Made by a program: the position numbers and the translations under genes
Notes under the pieces: model-generated
What the model was told of the DNA's origin: nothing
The model's database searches: none
Seen by the model: only the letters and a program-made list of their open reading frames with translations
Source: Rhodococcus globerulus NBRC 14531
GTDB lineage: Bacteria; Actinomycetota; Actinomycetes; Mycobacteriales; Mycobacteriaceae
DNA length: 64,000 bases
Direction: 5' to 3'
Assembly: GCF_001894805.1 (NCBI RefSeq)
Contig: NZ_BCWX01000001.1
Coordinates: forward strand, 1,302,001-1,366,000
In this document: positions 47,881 to 55,292 of the stretch, one piece after another
Layout of the letters: each line of letters begins with the position of its first letter
How positions within the stretch are numbered: position 1 is the first letter of the stretch

Positions 47881-48579
47881 GGTGACCTCGAAGGACACCT
47901 GCTGGGTTCCCGGTGCAATGGCCATATCGAGCATCGCGCCACCGGGTGCCCTCATTGTCTGGTCGCCGGTGGTGCCGGGTGCTTCTGTGATGGTGATGAC
48001 GTTCGACAGCGAGGTTCCGGAAAGATCGGCGTATTGCTCCGCGCGGTTCTGTGCGTCCTCGAAGGCCCGGGTCCGAGCGTCGGCGAGTAGCGCCGAATCG
48101 TCGTCGATATCGAAGGCGACTGTATTGAGGCGCGCCGCATCACCGCCGGCGGCGATCCCCGCGTCGAGCACGGCCGACGCTTTACTCAGATCCCGGACGA
48201 CGATCCGCACCGAGTTGGTCGCGCGGTAACCCGTCACTGTTGCGCCGCCGAAAGGCCCACCGGATCCGTCGTACTGCGGCTGGACGGACAGATCACTGGT
48301 CTGAATGTCGTCGGCAGCTGCACCCGCGGCGACCATCGCGTCGATCATCGCCCGGGCCTTCTCGTTCGCTTGGGATACCGCTCCCGACACATCCGGCGCA
48401 ACAACCTCGACGCCGATGCCCGCACTGAGAATGTCAGGGGCCCCGCGAACCTCACCTGTTCCGACGACGGTGACCTCTTTGGTCGTGTTGTCGCTACTTG
48501 CGCAGGCGGTGAGCGAGATCGCGAGCGCGGCGGCCACTGCAAGCGTTGTCAGGTGTGGTCGGACAGACGTGAGGTTCAT
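47860..48579 (-). CDS. SIMPL domain (DUF541) lipoprotein
   Basis: A 239-residue exported protein with a lipoprotein signal (LAVAAALAISLTACASS, lipidated Cys in LTAC). A SIMPL/DUF541 domain occupies the rest (VTVVGTGEVRGAPDILSAGI, the YRATNSVRIVVRDL strand). Homologues include BP26 and oxidative-stress proteins in other bacteria, and the domain forms channel-like octamers in some. ATG 48579 is chosen because it begins the signal sequence. The gene end is repeated in tandem. Confidence 0.88.
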   Translation of the reverse strand: MNLTSVRPHLTTLAVAAALAISLTACASSDNTTKEVTVVGTGEVRGAPDILSAGIGVEVVAPDVSGAVSQANEKARAMIDAMVAAGAAADDIQTSDLSVQPQYDGSGGPFGGATVTGYRATNSVRIVVRDLSKASAVLDAGIAAGGDAARLNTVAFDIDDDSALLADARTRAFEDAQNRAEQYADLSGTSLSNVITITEAPGTTGDQTMRAPGGAMLDMAIAPGTQQVSFEVTVTWALE

Positions 48580-48624
48580 GGCCCAGAGGCTAGCGACTCC
48601 CACTACGCCGCGTGGTCGAATCCC

Positions 48625-49233
48625 TCATCGAGCCAGGGCGCCGGTGATCTCGGCGTAGGCAACAAAGTTCTTCGACGACAGCGTTGTTCCGTTCTCCAGG
48701 TAGCACGTCACGAGGACGAGCCGTCCAGGCTGTCGAAGGCGCAGTTCCGGCGACTCCTGCGCTTCGCCGAACTTCTCGTACAGCGCAGTCGAACGCACCG
48801 TGTACTCGAGTGTGCCGGAATCCGTTTCGATCAGCACCCGGCTGCCGGCCACGATGTCCGGCAGGGTGTCGAACACTGCCGCAGTCCCGGCGCCGGCGTG
48901 GCCGATCACGAAAACCGTTCCGTCACTGTCTGTTCCAGGCTCGCTGCGGCAGCCGACCCAATACGCGTCCGCCAGGGTCGGTGGATCGAGCACGGGGCAG
49001 GCGCCTGCGGGCATCGGGAGCACTTTCGTGTCGATCCCCAGATCGGCGATCGACAACCGTGTCGGCTGGGCCATCGGGACCGACTGCGATTGCAGAGAAT
49101 CGGCAGGAATCGTGTCGGCCGATGTGTGCGCGGCCTCGAGGCGAGCTTGTCCGGAGATCGCGCACCCTGGCAGTAGCAGAAAGAGTATTGCCAGGATCAG
49201 GACACGACACCGATCAGTGCTGGTTCGGCGCAT
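48625..49233 (-). CDS. Class F-like sortase
   Basis: A 202-residue sortase. An amino-terminal hydrophobic segment (VLILAILFLLLPGCAISG) ends in LPGC, which could be a lipobox. The catalytic domain has His in FVIGHAG and Cys in LVTCYL. The usual Arg before the final strand is not evident; the segment is SSKNFVAYA with Lys. ATG 49233 overlaps the end of the upstream surface-protein gene by 20 nt, so they are co-translated. Its substrate is most likely that protein. Confidence 0.85.
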   Translation of the reverse strand: MRRTSTDRCRVLILAILFLLLPGCAISGQARLEAAHTSADTIPADSLQSQSVPMAQPTRLSIADLGIDTKVLPMPAGACPVLDPPTLADAYWVGCRSEPGTDSDGTVFVIGHAGAGTAAVFDTLPDIVAGSRVLIETDSGTLEYTVRSTALYEKFGEAQESPELRLRQPGRLVLVTCYLENGTTLSSKNFVAYAEITGALAR

Positions 49234-50527
49234 TCTTACGGCGCAAAACAAATGCACCCGCGGCGGAGACCAGCAATGCCGCGCCGCCGATTCCGGCGAT
49301 CAGCACACCGGACGGTCCGGTGGACTCACCTGCCCCGGTCTGGAACACCAGAGCGTCGTCGTAGGCCAGAGGTACAAATGTGCCCTGCGGATCGTCGTAA
49401 CCGTGGACCTTGTACCCCTCGGGGGTAGTGACCACGTACACCGGTTCCTTCGACGGTCCCGTCGTGGGCGCCGGGGTCCCACCGTCGATCTTCGGGATTC
49501 CCACGAGAATCGGGGGAAGAACGATCACCCGAGTGGTGGTTGTGGGAATCGACGTTGCCGACGGTGTCGACACTGCGGAGGACGTGGTGACTCGCGCAGA
49601 CGTCGTGGTGGTCGGTTCCGTCGTCGTTACTTCGGTGGTGGTCGGTTCTGTGGTGGTCGGTTCTGTGGTGACCGTGGTGGTGGTCGGTTCTGTGGTGGTC
49701 GGTTCTGTGGTGACCGTGGTGGTGGTCGGTTCTGTGGTGGTCGGTTCTGTGGTGACCGTGGTGGTGGTCGGTTCTGTGGTCGTTACTTCGGTGGTGGTCG
49801 TGACGGGTGTTGTTGTGACGGGGGTTGTCGTCACCGTTGTGGTGGTCACGGGTGTTGTTGTGCTGGTTGTTGTTTCGGGTGTCTTGGGATCGGAGGGCAT
49901 CGGCGGTTCACCGTGCTCGCCGTAGTGGTAGTTCTGGCCGTCGACCTGCACCCAGGTGATATCGAAGTTTTCCCACCCCGGGAAGTTCGGGTGTGAGGAA
50001 ATATCGAGCACCCAGGGGGATTGGCCGATGAACTTTTCGGTCCACTGCCCGTTGCCGTCGATGTGTGTCCCCAGTTGCATGGTCTCGCCGGTGTCGGGGT
50101 TCGTGATCTTCAGGTTGATGTGCTGGCCCATCGCAGCGCTCTGGCCGTCGGGGTAGTAGACCGTCACGGTTCCGGGAGAGACGGAATATTCGCGCCCACC
50201 TGCGGCGATGCCGTCTGTCGGTGTGGTCCATGTCGGGGTCGACTGTGCGGCAACCGACGGCGTTGTTGTGCTTGCCGAGGGGGTTGTGGTCGCTGCCGTT
50301 GTGGTCTCCGAAGTTGCCGACGACGTTGCTGGAGTTGTTGCTGGCGTGGACTCGGAAGGCGTTGCCGACTCGGTGGTGGAGGGTGACTCGGCGGTTGTCT
50401 GCGCCGTTGTCGCCTCGCCGTTGTCGCCATCTGTTGCCGCTGCCGGAGCCGCAGCCGCGAATGCGGTGAAACTGGCGACGGCTACTGCTGCTGCGTAGAT
50501 CTTGGTACGTCCGCGCTGATTGTTCAC
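49214..50527 (-). CDS. Thr-rich secreted surface protein with C-terminal membrane anchor
   Basis: A 437-residue exported protein. A signal peptide (IYAAAVAVASFTAFAAAAPAAA) precedes a Thr/Ser/Pro stretch. A globular domain of about 120 residues follows (VTVYYPDGQSAAMGQHINLK, WVLDISSHPNFPGWENF), then a Thr-Pro-Glu-rich stalk with 14-residue repeats and a second small domain (VYVVTTPEGYKVHGYDDP). The C-terminus is VFQTGAGES, a hydrophobic helix (GVLIAGIGGAALLVSAAGAFVL) and RRKN, a sorting-signal layout with a non-standard motif. GTG 50527 is preceded by GAAAGG. The mucin-like stalk may be O-mannosylated. Confidence 0.85.
   Translation of the reverse strand: MNNQRGRTKIYAAAVAVASFTAFAAAAPAAATDGDNGEATTAQTTAESPSTTESATPSESTPATTPATSSATSETTTAATTTPSASTTTPSVAAQSTPTWTTPTDGIAAGGREYSVSPGTVTVYYPDGQSAAMGQHINLKITNPDTGETMQLGTHIDGNGQWTEKFIGQSPWVLDISSHPNFPGWENFDITWVQVDGQNYHYGEHGEPPMPSDPKTPETTTSTTTPVTTTTVTTTPVTTTPVTTTTEVTTTEPTTTTVTTEPTTTEPTTTTVTTEPTTTEPTTTTVTTEPTTTEPTTTEVTTTEPTTTTSARVTTSSAVSTPSATSIPTTTTRVIVLPPILVGIPKIDGGTPAPTTGPSKEPVYVVTTPEGYKVHGYDDPQGTFVPLAYDDALVFQTGAGESTGPSGVLIAGIGGAALLVSAAGAFVLRRKNAPNQH
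49641..49780 (-). repeat. 42-nt x3.3 coding tandem repeat
   Basis: Three identical 42-nt units (49641-49682, 49683-49724, 49725-49766) and a partial fourth. On the minus strand each encodes 14 residues of the pattern TTVTTEPTTTEPTT in the stalk. Identical copies suggest recent expansion. Confidence 0.92.
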
Positions 50528-50883
50528 GACAGTATGGCCTTTCGGTCCCGAAAGCGGCGGCGCACAGGCTCGGATGGACGCACGGCACAGCAAGGCCGGG
50601 CAGGTCGAATCGAAGAGTGTGCCGATGGCGGTGGGTAGTTGATCAATCCTTCAATTACTAGGTAACTCGATGGTCGCTATGTCCGTCAAGTCCGATTTGC
50701 TGATCGTGCGCCATTTCACAGAAATGCGCTAATCCATTGCGTCGGAACATATTTCGGATGCGGCGCAAAGGGTGATTTCGGGGGTGAATCTCTCCGGGAA
50801 ACGTCCCGTCGACTGGCTAGTGACGGGGCCTTAGGTGTAGGCGGGTTCGGGACTTTAGGCCCACGGCTCTGTTCGAGTAATTG
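50528..50883. other. 356-nt intergenic region with surface-protein promoter
   Basis: No coding sequence recognised. It is AT-richer than its surroundings around 50640-50760. It should hold the promoter and a 5' leader of the surface-protein gene (minus strand). A candidate minus-strand -35 box TTGACG is at 50684-50689 and a weak -10 TTACCT at 50660-50665 (18-nt spacer), giving a leader of about 120 nt. No hairpin terminator for the ybaK gene upstream was recognised. Confidence 0.4.
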
Positions 50884-51378
50884 TCAGCCGGCAGTAATCG
50901 ACGCTGTCGTCGCGCCGCACAGATCGACAAGGTCGCCAGGTGCCAGTTCGATTTCGAGTCCGCGCCGGCCCGCGCTGCACAGGACGCGATCCCACTCGAG
51001 TGCTGACGCATCGATCACCGTCGGCAGTTTCTTGCGCTGCCCCAGCGGGGAGATGCCACCGAAGACATAGCCGCTCGAGCGCTCTGCGTCGGCGCGGTCG
51101 GCCATGACGGCTTTGCTTGCGCCGAGCGCGGCGGCAGCGGCTTTCAGCGAGAGTTTGTTTGGGACGGGGAGCACGGCAACGGCTAGTTTCCCCGTATCGA
51201 GCTTGATGACCAGAGTCTTGAATATCTGATCTGCCGTGACACCGACAGCCCCGGCCAGGGCGGTGACCGCCTCGTCGCCGAAGGATTCCGCGCGCGGGTC
51301 GTGGTCGTAGCTGTGAACCTGATGGGCGGTCTTCGACTTCTCGAGGATTTTGGTCGCAGGGGTCGCAGTTCCGGCCAT
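50884..51378 (-). CDS. ybaK: Cys-tRNA(Pro) deacylase YbaK
   Basis: A 164-residue YbaK/ProX-family editing protein that hydrolyses Cys mischarged on tRNA-Pro. Typical features are the start [28 protein letters not shown] with the conserved active-site Lys, and [20 protein letters not shown]. Length is normal for the family. It is divergent from sigH; the region between holds the 32-nt repeats. Confidence 0.93.
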   Translation of the reverse strand: MAGTATPATKILEKSKTAHQVHSYDHDPRAESFGDEAVTALAGAVGVTADQIFKTLVIKLDTGKLAVAVLPVPNKLSLKAAAAALGASKAVMADRADAERSSGYVFGGISPLGQRKKLPTVIDASALEWDRVLCSAGRRGLEIELAPGDLVDLCGATTASITAG

Positions 51379-51400
51379 TGCGACACTCTATGTCCAGAGG

Positions 51401-51524
51401 GGTCGAGCGAAGCGAGGGGGAATGTTGTCCGGGGTCGAGCGAAGCGAGGGGGAATGTTGTCCGGGGTCGAGCGAAGCGAGGGGAATGTTGTGAGGTCGAG
51501 CGAAGCGGGGGGAATGATGTCCGG
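51401..51524. repeat. 32-nt x4 tandem repeat between ybaK and sigH
   Basis: Four units starting GGTCGAGCGAAGCGAG and ending AATGTTGTCCGG: 51401-51432, 51433-51464 (identical), 51465-51493 (shortened) and 51494-51524 (AATGATGT). The repeats fill most of the divergent promoter region, and the last one carries the -35 box of the sigH promoter. Confidence 0.92.
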
Positions 51525-51536
51525 GGTAGTGGTGTT
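51511..51536 (+). promoter_or_regulatory. Sigma-H/sigma-R type promoter of sigH
   Basis: GGAAT (51511-51515), an 18-nt spacer, then GTT (51534-51536) is an exact match to the sigma-R/SigH consensus GGAAT-N18-GTT. It would start transcription near 51543, about 35 nt before the GTG at 51577, and give the positive autoregulation known for this sigma factor. Confidence 0.75.
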
Positions 51537-51576
51537 GGTACTGGTTGATCCATCCGGAAAAAGTGAAGGAGCGACC

Positions 51577-52350
51577 GTGCTGGCTGTGTGCGAGCCACGA
51601 CCGGCCCATAGGTCGGAACTGACGATGGCGGTAACCTTGATCCCCACGGCTAGTGAAGGGATCAGAGTGCTGGAACACGACCGGCCCAAGGACGAACAGT
51701 CGGAGGTCACCGAACCTGCCGATGCCGTTGCGTCCGAAACGCCCGAAACTGCGGATGAGTTGATTGCCCGTTTCGAGCGGGACGCGCTGCCTTTGCTCGA
51801 CCAGCTCTACGGTGCCGCGCTGCGTATGACGCGTAATCCCTCGGATGCCGAGGACCTGGTTCAAGAGACGTACATCAAGGCGTACACGGCTTTCCGATCG
51901 TTCCGTGACGGAACCAATCTCAAGGCGTGGCTGTACCGGATTCTCACCAACACGTACATCAACTCGTATCGGAAGAAGCAGCGTCAGCCGGCGCAGTATC
52001 CGACCGACGAGATCACCGACTGGCAGTTGGCTGCTACGGCGGAGCACACGTCGACCGGGCTGCGTTCCGCTGAGGTCGAGGCGCTCGACGCGCTTCCCGA
52101 CGACGACATCAAGGCCGCTCTGCAGGAGCTGCCGGAAGAGTTCCGCATGGCGGTGTACTACGCGGACGTCGAGGGTTTCCCGTACAAGGAAATCGCGGAG
52201 ATCATGGGCACGCCCATCGGAACGGTGATGTCACGGCTGCATCGCGGACGTAAGCAATTGCGCGGATTGTTGGGCGACGTCGCGAAGGACCGCGGGTTCA
52301 ACCGGGGCGAGAAGGACGTAGCTGCCGAAGCGGAAGGTGTTACCCGATGA
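51577..52350 (+). CDS. sigH: ECF sigma factor SigH (SigR-type, thiol-oxidative stress)
   Basis: A 257-residue ECF sigma factor directing RNA polymerase to thioredoxin and mycothiol genes under disulfide and heat stress. Region 2 covers [20 protein letters not shown] to [18 protein letters not shown], region 4 [17 protein letters not shown] to [15 protein letters not shown] 51577 has the best ribosome-binding site (AAGGAG). ATG 51625 or GTG 51667 (AAGGG site) would give the short form of about 228 residues closer to mycobacterial SigH. Both forms may be made, as for SigR in Streptomyces. Overlaps the anti-sigma gene. Confidence 0.93.
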   Translation: MLAVCEPRPAHRSELTMAVTLIPTASEGIRVLEHDRPKDEQSEVTEPADAVASETPETADELIARFERDALPLLDQLYGAALRMTRNPSDAEDLVQETYIKAYTAFRSFRDGTNLKAWLYRILTNTYINSYRKKQRQPAQYPTDEITDWQLAATAEHTSTGLRSAEVEALDALPDDDIKAALQELPEEFRMAVYYADVEGFPYKEIAEIMGTPIGTVMSRLHRGRKQLRGLLGDVAKDRGFNRGEKDVAAEAEGVTR

Positions 52351-52628
52351 GCACGCAGGACGAATTCGAAAGGCTCGACTGCTCAGCGGTCATTGCCGAC
52401 GTGTGGTTGATGCTCGACGGTGAATGCGACGATGCCAGTCGTGCGCGTCTGCAGCGACACATCGACGATTGTGGTTCCTGCCTCGCAGCGTACGGAATCG
52501 AGGAGAAGGTCAAGAGTTTGATCAGCCGCAAGTGCGGTGGCGAGCATGCGCCCGAGAGCCTCCGTCAGAGGCTCACCATCGAGTTGCGACGCACGATCAT
52601 CGTGACGAGTACCGAAACCGACAAATAG
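52347..52628 (+). CDS. rshA: Zinc anti-sigma factor RshA/RsrA
   Basis: A 93-residue ZAS-family redox switch that holds SigH under reducing conditions and releases it when its cysteines form a disulfide. The zinc motif is HIDDCGSC (HxxxCxxC), with further Cys in DCSAV near residue 12 and RKCGGEH near residue 63, the arrangement of RsrA. The ATGA overlap with sigH keeps synthesis of the pair balanced. Confidence 0.94.
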   Translation: MSTQDEFERLDCSAVIADVWLMLDGECDDASRARLQRHIDDCGSCLAAYGIEEKVKSLISRKCGGEHAPESLRQRLTIELRRTIIVTSTETDK

Positions 52629-52657
52629 TCCGGCTGGGGGCGTCTGAGACGTCAACA

Positions 52658-52704
52658 ACAACAAGGGGCGGGGAAGCAAAGACTGCTTCCCCGCCCCTTG
52701 TTGT
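52658..52704. terminator. Long perfect bidirectional terminator
   Basis: Twenty-one-bp perfect stem ACAACAAGGGGCGGGGAAGCA / TGCTTCCCCGCCCCTTGTTGT (positions 52658-52678 and 52684-52704) with a 5-nt loop. It lies between rshA and the convergent bL37 gene and can serve both. Confidence 0.88.
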
Positions 52705-52718
52705 CGGTGCACTACATG

Positions 52719-52793
52719 TCAGGCGTTTGGACGCTTGCCATGGTTAGCTGCACTGCCCTTACGGCTACGCTTCTTACGACCGCGCTTACCCAT
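52719..52793 (-). CDS. Ribosomal protein bL37 (24 residues)
   Basis: A tiny gene encoding 24 residues: MGKRGRKKRSRKGSAANH, then GKRPNA. It matches what I recall of bL37, the very small basic 50S protein seen in mycobacterial ribosome structures and conserved in actinobacteria. The start has a textbook AGGGAG ribosome-binding site 8-9 nt upstream (52802-52807), and a terminator lies 15 nt after the stop. It is opposite in direction to rshA and the biotin carrier. Too short for normal gene callers. Confidence 0.88.
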   Translation of the reverse strand: MGKRGRKKRSRKGSAANHGKRPNA

Positions 52794-52921
52794 GATTGGT
52801 CTCCCTTCTGTTTCTTTCGCGTCATTCTTTCACGCCCACCTCGGTGTGGTTCCATTGGCAGGTCGATCGGGTCTCCCGGCGGCGGAAGTCCTACCGGTTC
52901 TCGGCAGAAGTGAGGTTCACG

Positions 52922-53137
52922 ATGGCAGAAGACGTGCGCGCGGAAATGGTTTCCACGGTGTTCCAGGTTGTCGTGAGTGAGGGCGATGTTGTCGCGGACG
53001 GCGACACGCTGGTCATCCTGGAGTCCATGAAGATGGAGATTCCGGTGCTGGCGGAGGTTGCGGGCACCGTCACCACCGTGGGAGTCAAGGTCGGCGATGT
53101 CATTCAGCAAGGCGACTTGATCGCCGTGATCTCCTAA
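52922..53137 (+). CDS. Biotin/lipoyl attachment carrier protein
   Basis: A 71-residue single-domain biotinyl carrier. ESMKMEIPV holds the Lys that would be biotinylated, between two mirror-image halves of the barrel (VVVSEGDVVADGDTLV and VGVKVGDVIQQGDLIAV). It corresponds to Rv3221c. It lacks a carboxylase subunit in the neighbourhood, so its partner enzyme is unknown. It precedes pdtaS by 10 nt and is probably co-transcribed. Confidence 0.92.
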   Translation: MAEDVRAEMVSTVFQVVVSEGDVVADGDTLVILESMKMEIPVLAEVAGTVTTVGVKVGDVIQQGDLIAVIS

Positions 53138-53147
53138 GCGTTCGCGA

Positions 53148-54650
53148 ATGTCCACTCTCAGCGACCTCCTGGCAGAACACACCGACCTACCCGGCACCGC
53201 CGTCGATCACCTGCAACGGGTGGTGGGCGAGTGGCAGCTCCTCGCCGACCTCTCCTTCGCTGACGTCCTGCTGTGGGTGGCCGCCGAATCGGATCAGTCC
53301 GCGCCGTCCGGAAGCGTGATCTGCGTCGCGCATTGCCGTCCGACCACCGCGTCGACGGCATTCCCGGAAGACGCTGTCGGGACCCTTGTGTCGGAGTCCG
53401 AGCATCCGCAGGTTCTGCGTGCGTTGGTCGAGGGACAGGTGGTGCGGACGGAGGACGCTGACTGGCGCGAAGGTATGCCGCCGCGCCGGGAGGCATTGCC
53501 GGTGCGATTGGACGGCCGTGTCATTGCCGCCCTGAGTCGCGATACCAACCTCTCGCATCAGCGGGCGCAGAGTCCGTTGGAAGTGGCGTATCTGGATTGC
53601 GCTGCCGACCTGTGTCAGATGATCAGCGACGGCACGTTCCCGGTTCGGGAATCGCGTTCGGATACCAACTCGAGTCCGCGTGCGGGCGACGGTTTCATCC
53701 GGCTCGATACCGAGGGGCGGGTGGTGTACGCGAGCCCGAATGCGTTGTCCGCCTATCACCGCATGGGGTTGAGTGCGGACCTTGTGGGCCAGGATCTCGC
53801 CGCGGTGACGCGGATGTTGGTGACCGACCCGTTCGAATCGCAAGAGGCTGCCGGCTACATCCGAGACACTTTGGCGGACAAGCCCGGTCGACGGATGGAG
53901 ATCGAAGCGCGTGGTGCCACGGTGTTGCTGCGTGCATTGGTCCTCAAACCGGGTGGACGCCATGTGGGGGCTGCTGTTGTCGTCCGCGACGTCACCGAGG
54001 TGAAGCGGCGAGATCGTGCCCTGCTCAGCAAGGACGCGACCATCCGCGAAATTCACCATCGTGTGAAGAACAACTTGCAGACCGTCGCGGCGCTGTTGCG
54101 CTTGCAGGCTCGGCGAACCGGCAATGACGAAGCACGCCAGGCCTTGACCGAATCGGTACGACGCGTTACGTCGATCGCGTTGGTGCACGACACGTTGTCG
54201 ATGTCGGTGGACGAGGAGGTCGACCTCGACGAGGTGATCGACCGGTTGGTTCCGATGCTCTCCGATGTCGCGGGAGTCGGTGCGCCCGTGACGATCCGGC
54301 GTGAGGGTAGTTTCGGTGTGTTCTCCGCCGAGCGAGCGACGCCGCTGGTGATGGTGCTGACGGAGTTGGTACAGAACGCGATAGAGCACGCGTTCGATCC
54401 TGGCGTCGCGGGCACCGTGACTCTCAGCGCGGAGCGTTCGGCGCGGTGGCTGGACGTGATCATCCACGACAACGGGCGTGGTTTGCCTGCGGGTTTCAGT
54501 CTCGAGAAATCCGACCGTCTGGGCTTGCAGATCGTGCGGACACTGCTCGGTGCAGAGCTCGGAGGTTCACTCGGATTGCACCCGGGAAGTGGTGGCGGAA
54601 CCGATGCGGTTCTCCGTGTGCCGCTCGGCAGGCGAAGTGCGCGTTACTGA
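53148..54650 (+). CDS. pdtaS: Cytosolic sensor histidine kinase PdtaS
   Basis: A 500-residue soluble kinase with an amino-terminal GAF-like domain (about residues 1-150), a PAS domain (FIRLDTEGRVVYASPNALSA, about 180-290), and a HisKA_2/HATPase module with the phosphoacceptor in IREIHHRVKNNLQTV. It corresponds to Rv3220c, which phosphorylates the antitermination regulator PdtaR; that partner is not in this window. It reports on copper, nitric oxide or c-di-GMP in mycobacteria. Confidence 0.94.
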   Translation: MSTLSDLLAEHTDLPGTAVDHLQRVVGEWQLLADLSFADVLLWVAAESDQSAPSGSVICVAHCRPTTASTAFPEDAVGTLVSESEHPQVLRALVEGQVVRTEDADWREGMPPRREALPVRLDGRVIAALSRDTNLSHQRAQSPLEVAYLDCAADLCQMISDGTFPVRESRSDTNSSPRAGDGFIRLDTEGRVVYASPNALSAYHRMGLSADLVGQDLAAVTRMLVTDPFESQEAAGYIRDTLADKPGRRMEIEARGATVLLRALVLKPGGRHVGAAVVVRDVTEVKRRDRALLSKDATIREIHHRVKNNLQTVAALLRLQARRTGNDEARQALTESVRRVTSIALVHDTLSMSVDEEVDLDEVIDRLVPMLSDVAGVGAPVTIRREGSFGVFSAERATPLVMVLTELVQNAIEHAFDPGVAGTVTLSAERSARWLDVIIHDNGRGLPAGFSLEKSDRLGLQIVRTLLGAELGGSLGLHPGSGGGTDAVLRVPLGRRSARY

Positions 54651-54684
54651 TTCGCCTCGATCGCGATATTTCGAGCAGACAAAA

Positions 54685-54710
54685 AGCCCGGCACCATGGT
54701 GTGCCGGGCT
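54685..54710 (-). terminator. Terminator of whiB1 (and pdtaS)
   Basis: Ten-bp perfect stem AGCCCGGCAC / GTGCCGGGCT with a 6-nt loop; on the minus strand it is followed by a T-run (AAAA on the plus strand, 54681-54684). It lies between the convergent pdtaS and whiB1 genes. Confidence 0.85.
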
Positions 54711-54784
54711 GTCGTCTTCGACGGCAAAACGGGAGGAGCTGTACTCGCGTTCGCGTCGGACGTCTGAAGTACTCGAGTACTTGC

Positions 54785-55039
54785 CTAGACGGAAGTGCGT
54801 GCGCGAGTGCGTGCGTTACGACGCTTGAGTGCGCGACGCTCGTCTTCGCTCATTCCGCCCCACACGCCTGCATCCTGACCGGACTCGAGAGCCCAGGACA
54901 AGCATTCGGCGGTGACGGGGCAGCGGTTGCAGACAACCTTGGCATCAGCAATCTGTGCGAGGGCCGGTCCGCTGTTTCCCACCGGGAAGAACAGTTCGGG
55001 ATCCTCGTCGCGACAGATTGCGTTGTGGCGCCAGTCCAT
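54785..55039 (-). CDS. whiB1: WhiB1 iron-sulfur transcription factor
   Basis: An 84-residue Wbl protein with four cluster cysteines (Cys9 in AICRD, Cys37 and Cys40 in CNRC, Cys46 in AECLSW), the GVWGGMSEDERRALKRR turn and a basic DNA-binding tail. In M. tuberculosis WhiB1 is essential, binds the primary sigma factor and reacts with nitric oxide. The ATG has an AAGGAG site. A CRP-type operator lies 88-103 nt upstream, as known for M. tuberculosis whiB1. Confidence 0.96.
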   Translation of the reverse strand: MDWRHNAICRDEDPELFFPVGNSGPALAQIADAKVVCNRCPVTAECLSWALESGQDAGVWGGMSEDERRALKRRNARTRARTSV

Positions 55040-55126
55040 CTTTTTCGCTCCTTAAGCTGGGTGTGAATACACCGTTTGGTACCAATGAGTTTGTGTGTGC
55101 GTAATCAATGTTTCCGCACTGTTACT

Positions 55127-55142
55127 TGTGAATGCTTTCACG
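55127..55142. promoter_or_regulatory. CRP-type site upstream of whiB1
   Basis: TGTGA-ATGCTT-TCACG matches the CRP/GlxR consensus TGTGA-N6-TCACA at nine of ten positions. It is centred 95 nt before the whiB1 start. In M. tuberculosis the CRP protein Rv3676 controls whiB1 through such sites. Confidence 0.72.
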
Positions 55143-55292
55143 AACTCGCGGTATGTCAATAGATTTGGACAGGTTCGTGGGCCAACTCACTAAAATCGGA
55201 CGTACCGATTGGCAACCTTGTAGTCATCGGCATTTTACCCGAGCGCAATGACGGTTTTCCACTGTTTTTGCAGGTCAAGACAGTTGTGTGGA

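Noticed and set aside
49641-49780. Insertion element or phage sequence in the G/T-rich region
   Set aside because: It is an in-frame coding repeat for a Thr-rich stalk, with no inverted ends or transposase.
51401-51524. CRISPR array
   Set aside because: The four 32-nt units are directly adjacent with no spacers and no cas genes are nearby.
51301-51576. Upstream extension of the sigH frame through the 32-nt repeats
   Set aside because: The frame stays open only because the repeats lack stops in it; the consensus sigma-H promoter and the best ribosome-binding site both lie downstream of it.
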